A stretch of DNA of 64,000 nucleotides, taken from assembly GCA_964623055.1 (NCBI GenBank), contig CAZURK010000025.1, positions 18,792 to 82,791 on the forward strand, read 5' to 3'. Below, one piece after another: positions 42,798 to 50,093 of this stretch. Each line of letters starts with the position of its first letter. Within the stretch, counting starts at the first letter, position 1. The notes under the pieces were generated by a model that saw nothing but the letters and a program-made list of their open reading frames with translations, was not told where the DNA came from and did not search any database. The DNA comes from JADHUC01 sp964623055. Its GTDB lineage: Bacteria; Planctomycetota; Planctomycetia; Pirellulales; Pirellulaceae. The position numbers and the translations under genes are program-made.

Positions 42798-45700
42798 ATC
42801 GGGTTTGGCTCCCGCAGTCCTCTCGGCCCGGAGCCGGAACTCGCGATGCTCTCGGCTTCCCGATCCAGGAGGGTGGATGCCAGCAGCGCCCCGTCCACGG
42901 TCACGGCCCCGCTTTCGGCGTCGACTTGAAGCACCTTTTCCTGGAATTCCTGGAAGCCCGCGTCGCGCCCGAATGTGCCCATGTACCCCTTGCTGATCGA
43001 GGCCGAAAACTCGTAGGGGCGCCGGCCGCCCTCGGCGTTGAACTGTATCGTCGTTTTTTCGCTCGTCGACAGTTCGCTGACGTGTTTCTGGGCACGCAAG
43101 GTCAGTCCCGCAGGCCGAGTCACGCCCGGCAATTCGACGCCAAGGTCCGCCGGGTAAAAGGTGTACGGTCTGCGATTGGCGACGACCACCACGCCCGCTC
43201 CCTCGGCAAGGATACTCTTCTCTTCGTGCAACTGTTCGTAGATCGCCAGCGGTATTTCAACTGGTTGCGCGCCCTCGTCAGAGCTTGTGAACTGTACATG
43301 CAGTTGGACCGTGGGACGCCGACTCACCGCGTGGCGATGCAACTCGACCGTGTTGGTCGTTATGGTCAGCGTGCCGTCGCCCAGGGGCAGGCTGGTTTCG
43401 TCTCGTCGCCGGGAGTTGGGCGGACCCGACACCTTGGTCACTGGGAAGACTTCCGTTCCCACAGATTCTCTGACAGAGTAGGTCGAGGAGATGTAGTAGG
43501 GGGCGGCCCAGCACAGCGTGTGCAAGGAATGGATCGTCTGCAGTTCCTCGTCCAGCACCACAGGTCCGACCAGCCAGCCGTCCGTCGTCCGGCCGAAACG
43601 TGTGAAAGCGGGAGCTCCGGATAAAATCCTCGTGAGTCGCGTCTCCCTGAAATCGGGGAGTTCCAGGGCAAAGAACTCTCCCAGCGAGTCGTTGGTCGTG
43701 CGCTGCTCCCCGGTTGACAGGAATAGCAGCCGGTCGTTCAGCACCGTCAACCCGCGGATGTGTTCTGTCAAAGGGAAAGTCTCGATCGGCTCCAGATCAT
43801 TCAGACTGCACACCTCCAACGTGAAACCGTCCTGTGACAGGAGAAAAACTCGCTGGGACGCGAGCACGCCTTCGGCAATACGATGCTTCAGCCGACGCGT
43901 GGCGACGATCTTACGATTGCGCACGCCGATCAGCGCAATCTGTGGGTCGTCGTATTCGCGAGGTTTTTTTCGAGGATAGTTGTTCCACGCCAGAGCACCT
44001 GCTCCGTCGGGGCGAAGGTGCATTCGATCGCCGAATACTTCGAAAGGTACGGGAACAGGCGCGAACTGCACCGTATACGGAAACTTGCGGTCGACGTGTC
44101 GGTCCCCGGCGGATGCACGCAACACGATCTCCTGCAAACCGACGTCGGACAGTTGCGGTGTCCACTCCAGCACGCCTTCGGCCAGTCTCGCCCCTTGCGG
44201 GCCTGACGCCACGGACACGCTGACGCGTTCATCCCGCACCTCGACCGGTGCCGCAACGGGCTGGCCAGGTTCGATCAGCTCGGGCAACTCGAGAAGAGCG
44301 ACCAGCAGCGGATTGTCGGGCAATGCTGCCTCGGTCATCGGCAGCAGCCACAAGGCGCCCCACCGTGCGTCGTCGTGCAGCGAGTTTGTCGCCATCAGCA
44401 GACGATCCCTGTCACCGTCCTCGAAGACGCACGTCGCGGGCATGGTATTATGCATTTCGGGAGGCGTCTGGAACAGTCGCGGCACGGCCAGGGTCACCGT
44501 GTCGGCAAGGTTGCTCCGGTCATAGAAAAATAACTCGACCGGGCCGCGGGCAATGATCCAGGGGTGGCTCTCGAGCACGCAGATCGGCAGATGATCGCGC
44601 GGGCCGCGTTCCCATTTCTCGAACGTCTCGCCGCGCCTGACACCGCGGGTATCCACAGTGAACTCCTCGTAGGGATCCGAGAGCGATCGCTCGTTGTACA
44701 TTTCCCCGGCACCAATAGTTCCTGGCGGCGGCCAAATCACCGATCCCGTCAGTTCGCCGGTTTTGAGGTTCAACTCGTAACCGGTAACGTCCGAAGATGT
44801 GCTTCGCTTGGGTTTGGGCTTGTAGATCACCGTCGGATCATCGGGCTGAGGTCTTGCTCGCAGCCTCGAGACTTCATCCTTGACGAAGAGGGATTGCTGA
44901 TTCGGACGGAGTGTGGGTCTCAGCAGCTCGTCGTACCGGCCGTCGTGCAGATCGATGGGATTCAAAACCAAGTCGACGGGCTGCAGAGTCTGCGGGTCCA
45001 AGGACCAGATGATCCCCTTGTGCGACAACACGAGCAGCGTCTGATCTTCCAACGGCCTGAAGCAGAAGGCGACGTGATAGTCGTCCCAATCGAATCGGAG
45101 CGGACCGGCCACAGCCGTCTGGTCACCGTCAAAGTATTCCGGGTGGCAGACGTACAGGAACACCTCCTTGTCAACACGTAGCGTCATTGCGCAGTTGCCG
45201 GTCCGGGCGTCAAAGGCCATCCTCAAGATATGGTGAGAATCGGCAAGCTGAATCGCCGTACCCGCTGCTTCGCTTTCCAGCACGCGGGCCCCGAACGGTC
45301 TTTCGAGCACTTCCGGCGCAACCACACGGGCCCTCGATCCGCTGGAACTCGGGACCGTCGTGGGTTCGGCGATCGTGTCTTTCGCGTTGTCGTGCGGCCG
45401 GGAGACGGCAGATTCTTTTGCGGCTGCAGACTTCTTGGGCGCCGTGGGCACTGGATCAGGATCGGGCGTGTCGGGCGTGCCATCCGAAGAACCCGATGTC
45501 GTTGTTCCCGCGTCGGTGACTTCCCCGGTATTCGAATCGTCGGACGAGCCGAACAGCCAAATTCCTGTGAAGATCATCCCGACCAGCAAACATAACCCTC
45601 CTACGCTTCCCGCCGCGATCAAGCCGATCATCCGGCCGCTCATGCCGTCTTTCTTGTTTTCAGATTGCATGGGTAGTTGCGCCGGCGGCAACTGTGCATC

Positions 45701-46183
45701 GGAGGGAAGCACGTCGGACAAGCCAAGGGGATCATCGTCATCGCCCAGCGACTCGACATCGCCCGTCTCGATCTCCGCAAGACTGTCTGGATCGACCTCA
45801 GGCAGGTTGTCACCCAACAGATCGTTGTCCGCGGAGAGATCGTCCAGACTGTCGCCGCCGGTGCCTGAATCAGCCGAGTCAAGATCACCGAAATCGGCAT
45901 TGTCGAGCGGCTGGAGATCCGGCAATTCGCTCAAGGACTCGGCACTCAATTCCTCGGCCTCGGGTCCCGTGGCTTCCGGTTCGGCCCTTTTGGATTCACT
46001 GGCTTCCGGCGGCGAGTCCTCGGCCTGCGTACTCGCAGGTTCGGCGGGGACCGGTTCTTCGGATTCCGGCACAGTCACGACAAAAGGCTCTCTGCATTTG
46101 GGGCATGCCAGTCGTCTGCCGACATGATCGTCCTTGGCTTTGAGTTTGGAACCGCAATGAGGGCAGACAGCAGACAGAGACAT
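42596..46183 (-). CDS. Large zinc-ribbon membrane protein with Ig-like/beta-propeller-like exported region (frameshifted C-terminus)
   Basis: 1195 residues from the ATG at 46183 (GGAGG-ATCGTCGAT upstream). N-terminus: zinc ribbon CPHCGSKLKAKDDHVGRRL-ACPKC; an acidic, serine-rich linker to residue ~180; one membrane segment (MIGLIAAGSVGGLCLLVGMI); then a large exported region with beta-propeller-like strands (SHHILRMAFDARTGNCAMTL) and a putative Ig segment (GARLAEGVLEWTPQLSDVGL). The last ~66 residues after GLREPNPM are out of frame and overlap the DUF1559-type module at 42255-42797, so the natural C-terminus is most likely that module. Planctomycete proteins with ribbon-TM-exported layout are common; role unknown. 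Confidence 0.8.
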   Translation of the reverse strand: MSLSAVCPHCGSKLKAKDDHVGRRLACPKCREPFVVTVPESEEPVPAEPASTQAEDSPPEASESKRAEPEATGPEAEELSAESLSELPDLQPLDNADFGDLDSADSGTGGDSLDDLSADNDLLGDNLPEVDPDSLAEIETGDVESLGDDDDPLGLSDVLPSDAQLPPAQLPMQSENKKDGMSGRMIGLIAAGSVGGLCLLVGMIFTGIWLFGSSDDSNTGEVTDAGTTTSGSSDGTPDTPDPDPVPTAPKKSAAAKESAVSRPHDNAKDTIAEPTTVPSSSGSRARVVAPEVLERPFGARVLESEAAGTAIQLADSHHILRMAFDARTGNCAMTLRVDKEVFLYVCHPEYFDGDQTAVAGPLRFDWDDYHVAFCFRPLEDQTLLVLSHKGIIWSLDPQTLQPVDLVLNPIDLHDGRYDELLRPTLRPNQQSLFVKDEVSRLRARPQPDDPTVIYKPKPKRSTSSDVTGYELNLKTGELTGSVIWPPPGTIGAGEMYNERSLSDPYEEFTVDTRGVRRGETFEKWERGPRDHLPICVLESHPWIIARGPVELFFYDRSNLADTVTLAVPRLFQTPPEMHNTMPATCVFEDGDRDRLLMATNSLHDDARWGALWLLPMTEAALPDNPLLVALLELPELIEPGQPVAAPVEVRDERVSVSVASGPQGARLAEGVLEWTPQLSDVGLQEIVLRASAGDRHVDRKFPYTVQFAPVPVPFEVFGDRMHLRPDGAGALAWNNYPRKKPREYDDPQIALIGVRNRKIVATRRLKHRIAEGVLASQRVFLLSQDGFTLEVCSLNDLEPIETFPLTEHIRGLTVLNDRLLFLSTGEQRTTNDSLGEFFALELPDFRETRLTRILSGAPAFTRFGRTTDGWLVGPVVLDEELQTIHSLHTLCWAAPYYISSTYSVRESVGTEVFPVTKVSGPPNSRRRDETSLPLGDGTLTITTNTVELHRHAVSRRPTVQLHVQFTSSDEGAQPVEIPLAIYEQLHEEKSILAEGAGVVVVANRRPYTFYPADLGVELPGVTRPAGLTLRAQKHVSELSTSEKTTIQFNAEGGRRPYEFSASISKGYMGTFGRDAGFQEFQEKVLQVDAESGAVTVDGALLASTLLDREAESIASSGSGPRGLREPNPMCDNVPSALPCSSSTSITAACRREPSSTRKGNRCSVGVSCCCPTSAKPGCSTCSIWTSPGTASIMPS

Positions 46184-46544
46184 ATCGACGATCCTCCAAT
46201 CGCGACGAATCCCACGCTGCACGCCGCCGTCGTTCATTCCGTCTTCCCGGCCGGCCGCGGGATGTCGCATGAGTCCATGCTAATGCGTCGTGGCACCCTC
46301 TTTTGATGATCCCAGTTCTTAACCTGTCGGCTTCGTCGAGTCAACGGACGGCCCATGCTCCTTCGGCCGCAGATGGATGGGCGGACGTGGCCGAATTCGC
46401 CCTCCTGTCGCCCGTGAGAAAGGAGGGCGGTTGCAGCAGGATGCAGAAAGCACCCAGAAGGGGCCGTCGGAGGGTTGCGTCGAACGTGACGGGGGATCAG
46501 GATTTCTATCTGTTCGACGAGATTACCTCTTTGGGGAGCTTGCC
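46184..46544. other. Intergenic region between divergent zinc-ribbon-protein and sulfatase genes
   Basis: 361 bp with no convincing gene. The sulfatase frame is open back to 46377, but that part codes for a low-complexity, charged peptide. CTCCTGTCGCC and AGGAGGGCGG near 46400-46430 form a weak inverted repeat. The promoter of each gene must be here; no strong match seen. Confidence 0.45.
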
Positions 46545-48056
46545 ATGGAATCCTTCAGCGATAACTTCGTTCGCCATGTCGTGGCCGTGCTTCTGTGTGT
46601 GGTTTGTGGCTATTCGTTTGCGGCCGAGAAGCCGTCCAGACCAGACGTACTCGTGATCATGCCCGACCAAATGCGAGGCGATTGCCTGTCGATTCTCGGG
46701 CACGCAGCGGTTCGCACTCCGCACCTGGACGAACTGGCGCGGCAGGGAGCGTTGTTTCGTCGGGCCTATACCACCGTGCCGTCTTGTATCCCCGCACGTC
46801 ATGCGTTGTTGACCGGCCTGTTTCCCCAGACCAGCGGTGTCGTTGGATACGCGCATAGGCCGCTTTCCGCGCCCACCATGCCCCAATTGCTGAGCGACGC
46901 GGGTTACACGACCGTGTTGGTGGGCCGGAACATGCATCAGATTCCGCGCAGCGAACCGTACGGTTACCAAACGCGGCTTCTTTGCACCGCTTACGACGAC
47001 GGCGACGACTATGACACCTACCTGAAGACAATCGCACCGCGAACGGACACCGTTCGCAAGCTGGTCGACCACCTGGGCTTGTCATACAACGGGTGGGAAG
47101 CCAAACCGTGGCCGTTCGCCGACCATCACCATCGCGTGGCCTGGATCGTCCGGCAGGCCCGCAAGGTCCTTACCGAAAGCTCGGCCGAAAAACCGCTGTT
47201 TCTGACGGCTTCGTTCGTTGCACCGCACCCGCCACTGTGGCCTCCGAAGAAATACTTCGAACACTATTACGCGGCCAATCTCCCGCGGCCAGCGCACGGC
47301 GACTGGGTGGATTGGGCGGCCTTGTCGCCCAAAGGCGACCGTGTCGGGCAGCGGGTGTTGCTGGAAGGCGAACCCCTGCGTGCCGCGCAGGCCGGCTATT
47401 TCGGACTGATTGAGCAATTGGACGACGAGATTGCACCGCTGGTCGAAGAATTCAAAACGCGGAGTAACCGCGCTGGCCGGCCCTGGCTGATCTGGGTCAT
47501 CGCCGACCACGGCGAGATGCTCGGCGATCACGGTTATTTCCGCAAGTGCGAGCCGTATGAAGGGTCGGCCAACGTTCCTTTCCTTGTCGCGGGTTCACCG
47601 GAATTGGGCTTTCGCGCCGGCCTGCGCTCGTTCCAGCCAGTCTGCCTGGAGGATGTCATGCCGACACTGCTAGAGTTGGCCGGCGCATCGCGGCCCGCAG
47701 TTCTAGACGGCTGCAACCTGGTGCCGGTTCTGCGGGGCGAGAATCGCGTGATTCGACCGTGGCTGCATTTTGAACACGCTCCGTGCTACAGCAAGGCGCA
47801 GGCATTCCATGCACTGACCGACGGTCATATCAAGTACATTTGGCGTCCCACCGACGGAACACACCAACTGTTCGACTTGGACAAGGATCCGCGCGAGGAG
47901 CACGATCTCTCCAAGGACGCTGCCCATCGCCATACGCTGGAAACCTGGCGAGCTACGCTAATCCAACGACTTGCCCACCGGCCCGAAGGCTTCTCGGGCG
48001 GCAAACAACTGATCCCCGGCCGCCCCTATCGGCCCCTGCACGCGCCGAGGCTGTGA
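46545..48056 (+). CDS. Exported formylglycine-dependent sulfatase
   Basis: 503 residues from the ATG at 46545 with GGGGAG 6 bp upstream and a Sec leader (HVVAVLLCVVCGYSFA-AE). Sulfatase hallmarks: metal site RPDVLVIMPDQMRGD, the formylglycine motif C81-I-P-A-R85 (PSCIPARHALLTG; Ala replaces the common Ser but the C-x-P-x-R core holds), and the C-terminal WVIADHGEMLGDHGYFRKCE. Planctomycetes use many sulfatases on sulfated algal polysaccharides; the substrate here is not known. An intergenic hairpin follows the stop. Confidence 0.95.
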   Translation: MESFSDNFVRHVVAVLLCVVCGYSFAAEKPSRPDVLVIMPDQMRGDCLSILGHAAVRTPHLDELARQGALFRRAYTTVPSCIPARHALLTGLFPQTSGVVGYAHRPLSAPTMPQLLSDAGYTTVLVGRNMHQIPRSEPYGYQTRLLCTAYDDGDDYDTYLKTIAPRTDTVRKLVDHLGLSYNGWEAKPWPFADHHHRVAWIVRQARKVLTESSAEKPLFLTASFVAPHPPLWPPKKYFEHYYAANLPRPAHGDWVDWAALSPKGDRVGQRVLLEGEPLRAAQAGYFGLIEQLDDEIAPLVEEFKTRSNRAGRPWLIWVIADHGEMLGDHGYFRKCEPYEGSANVPFLVAGSPELGFRAGLRSFQPVCLEDVMPTLLELAGASRPAVLDGCNLVPVLRGENRVIRPWLHFEHAPCYSKAQAFHALTDGHIKYIWRPTDGTHQLFDLDKDPREEHDLSKDAAHRHTLETWRATLIQRLAHRPEGFSGGKQLIPGRPYRPLHAPRL

Positions 48057-48062
48057 AAGAAC

Positions 48063-48120
48063 CGTTGGAGTTCACGCCTTAGCGTGTCTTCGAAAACACG
48101 CTGAAGCGTGAACTCCAACG
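48063..48120. repeat. Palindromic hairpin after the sulfatase gene
   Basis: 25-bp arms 48063-48087 (CGTTGGAGTTCACGCCTTAG...) and 48096-48120 (ACACGCTGAAGCGTGAACTC...) match at 23 of 25, with an 8-bp loop. It begins 7 bp after the sulfatase stop. It lacks a T-run, so terminator function is possible but unproven. The rest of the 256-bp gap to 48313 holds nothing else. Confidence 0.65.
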
Positions 48121-48312
48121 ACTACCGCCGCGCGCCACGAGAAGTACTTCCCGGTAGGGAACGTCACTCTGTGCAACGTAGCAGAAGCCGTTCAAGGCGT
48201 GTAGGATCGTGAGCTGCGGCACTCTTGAATAGTGGTACGTTTGACGCATCCTCCGCGAGGACGGGCATTTTGCCTTGCATCAATTGCGGCTTGACCGCGA
48301 AAGGAGCGAGTT

Positions 48313-49338
48313 ATGGCAACACGACGGGAATTCCTCAGGACCAGCGCGGCAGTGGCGGCGGCCTTTTCGGGGACCGGCGCGGGATCTCTTGCAGCGGAAA
48401 CAAAGGAAAAGGCTTCCGAAAAGAAAGAGCAGAAGACCGCCGAACCGGAGGACAAGCGGCCTCCGTTGCGCTTGCATTTGGTGGGGTGCGGATATCCGCC
48501 GCCGTACGGGTCCGGTGAACGGACGCGTCACGGCAGTGCGTTCCTGCTCGAAGTGGGACGAGAGTTGCTGATGGTCGACTGTGGACCGGGGACCACGTAC
48601 AAAATGGCGCGCATGGGCATCAAGACGACGAAAGTGCACCATGTCTTTCTCACCCATCATCATTTCGATCACAACGTCGACCTTCCCTGTTTCGCACTGG
48701 TCCGATGGGACCTGTGCAGGGGCACGGAGCCACCGCTGAAGGTATACGGCCCACCGCCCACTCGATCGTTCGTCGAGCAGTTGTTAGGCGACAATGGCGT
48801 GTTTTTCCCTGATTGGAACTCGCGGGTGAAGCATCCGGTGAGCATCGAGATCTTTCAGCACCGAGGCGGCGTCCCGCCTCGACCCGCTCCTGCCTTTGAG
48901 GCGCAGGACGTAGGACCGGGAAAGGTCGACGAAACGGTCTATTGGAAGGTGACGGCCGCGCGCATGCATCACGTAGAGCCTACGCTTGTATCGCTCGCCT
49001 ACCGGTTCGACACGGATCGAGGAAGCATCGTCTTTGCGGGCGATTGCGGCGACTGCCCGGAACTGAGGGAACTCGCTCAGGGGGCCGACACCCTGGTAGC
49101 CCCCTGCGTGTTGGTTGGAAGTGCGAAGTCTCCGAGTTATCTGAACGGGATCATCATGGGCACCGACGAAGTCCGCGAGATTGCCGAGGCGGCGGGAGTC
49201 CGCCGCGTCATTCTTACACACAACGGCGGCGCCAACAGCCCAGAGAAGAGAAAGCCCTTTATCACGGCCGTGGGCGAGGTCTTCCCCGGCAAAGTGCTTT
49301 TCCCGGACGAGCTAACAGCGATTGATCTGTTGCGTTAA
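48313..49338 (+). CDS. Tat-exported metallo-beta-lactamase-fold hydrolase
   Basis: 341 residues; ribosome site AAAGGAGCGAGTT. The leader ATRREFLRTSAAVAAAFSG is twin-arginine. Metal ligands: H115-x-H117-x-D119-H120 in LTHHHFDHN, plus later IVFAGDCGD (the D) and VILTHNGG (the His). Layout resembles the ElaC/AtsA-like branch that acts on phosphodiesters or arylsulfates. The location beside a sulfatase gene is suggestive but not evidence. Convergent with the TlpA-domain fragment. Confidence 0.9.
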   Translation: MATRREFLRTSAAVAAAFSGTGAGSLAAETKEKASEKKEQKTAEPEDKRPPLRLHLVGCGYPPPYGSGERTRHGSAFLLEVGRELLMVDCGPGTTYKMARMGIKTTKVHHVFLTHHHFDHNVDLPCFALVRWDLCRGTEPPLKVYGPPPTRSFVEQLLGDNGVFFPDWNSRVKHPVSIEIFQHRGGVPPRPAPAFEAQDVGPGKVDETVYWKVTAARMHHVEPTLVSLAYRFDTDRGSIVFAGDCGDCPELRELAQGADTLVAPCVLVGSAKSPSYLNGIIMGTDEVREIAEAAGVRRVILTHNGGANSPEKRKPFITAVGEVFPGKVLFPDELTAIDLLR

Positions 49339-49444
49339 CAGGTGTGGTCTTTGGCGCAGAGGTCGAAAGAAGAAGCGATGCGGTCAAAGACGATCACCGA
49401 GTTCGCCTCAGGTCCCCCGGAACTCCTGGAGACCTCCGGTCGGG

Positions 49445-49479
49445 CAAGTTTCGCGGTCGGGAGACCGCGAGACAACTTG
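49445..49479. terminator. Hairpin between convergent genes (bidirectional-terminator-like)
   Basis: CAAGTT (49445-49450) and CGCGGTC (49452-49458) pair with GACCGCG (49463-49469) and AACTTG (49474-49479), loop GGGA. It lies in the 182-bp gap between the convergent MBL gene and TlpA fragment. No T-run follows on either strand, so the terminator call rests on position and stem only. Confidence 0.4.
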
Positions 49480-49520
49480 ACAGACTGCGAGTCAACACAG
49501 GACGGATCTCGAGGTCCGTT

Positions 49521-50060
49521 CTACCGGCCTCCCGACGCGCCGGACGATGCGGCGGACGAACCGAGGACCTTCTTCAATGCCGTCACGATCGCCTGGTCTC
49601 GCAGGTTCTTCGCCACGACCTTTCCGTCGGGTCCGACGAGGAAGACGCTGGGAATGCCCGAAACGTAGTAGTCCGACTGGACCTTCGACGAACGGCCGAT
49701 GAACCCTTGATGCCATTCGAGTTCATTTTCTTCGATGCACTTCTTGGCCGACTCGACGTCGTTGTCGGCACTCAAGGAGATCATGGCAAACTTGGGGTTG
49801 TCCTTGAAGTTGTCGTAGAGCGATTTCATCTGAGGCAGATCCGTGATGCACGGCCCGCACCAGGTGGCCCAGAAGTCCAGTAGCACGTACTTGCCTCGGA
49901 AGTCGGCCAGCTTCAAGGGCTGGCCGTCGACCGTTTCGATCTCGAAATCGGGTGCGACGTCGCCCACCTTCAGCCGCTTGACGACGTCCAGCGCCAACGG
50001 GCCCAATGCCAATGCCTCGTCGCTGCGCCCGCCTGCCATTTCGTCAACGGTGACGTCCAT
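49521..50060 (-). CDS. TlpA/thioredoxin-like domain, downstream part of a gene split by an in-frame TGA
   Basis: 179 residues if started at the ATG at 50060, but that ATG has no ribosome site. The region continues in the same frame as the 50091-52445 gene across a single TGA (50093-50091). The linker EMAGGRSDEALALGPLALDV and the domain VGDVAPDFEIETVDGQPLKL, DFWATWCGPC (C68, C71) match the C-terminal redox domain that, in planctomycete carboxypeptidase-regulatory proteins as I know them, follows in one polypeptide. So this is either the readthrough half or a remnant. Thiol-disulfide oxidoreductase fold is certain; independent expression is doubtful. Confidence 0.7.
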   Translation of the reverse strand: MDVTVDEMAGGRSDEALALGPLALDVVKRLKVGDVAPDFEIETVDGQPLKLADFRGKYVLLDFWATWCGPCITDLPQMKSLYDNFKDNPKFAMISLSADNDVESAKKCIEENELEWHQGFIGRSSKVQSDYYVSGIPSVFLVGPDGKVVAKNLRDQAIVTALKKVLGSSAASSGASGGR

Positions 50061-50093
50061 GCTGATCGACGCGATCAGCGGTCCGGGGCCTCA
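50061..50093 (-). other. In-frame TGA followed by a perfect hairpin (recoding candidate)
   Basis: TGA at 50093-50091, then 11 nt (GGCCCCGGACC), then GCTGATCG-CGT-CGATCAGC (50079-50061), an 8-bp perfect stem with a 3-nt loop. The TGA-to-loop distance is 19 nt and the second loop base is G, within the limits I recall for bacterial SECIS elements. The frame continues into a TlpA domain. A nonsense mutation or sequence error is the simpler explanation. Confidence 0.3.

Noticed and set aside
50061..50079. Ordinary intrinsic terminator at the TGA site
   Set aside because: The hairpin lies inside a region that is coding in the same frame on both sides and is not followed by a T-run.
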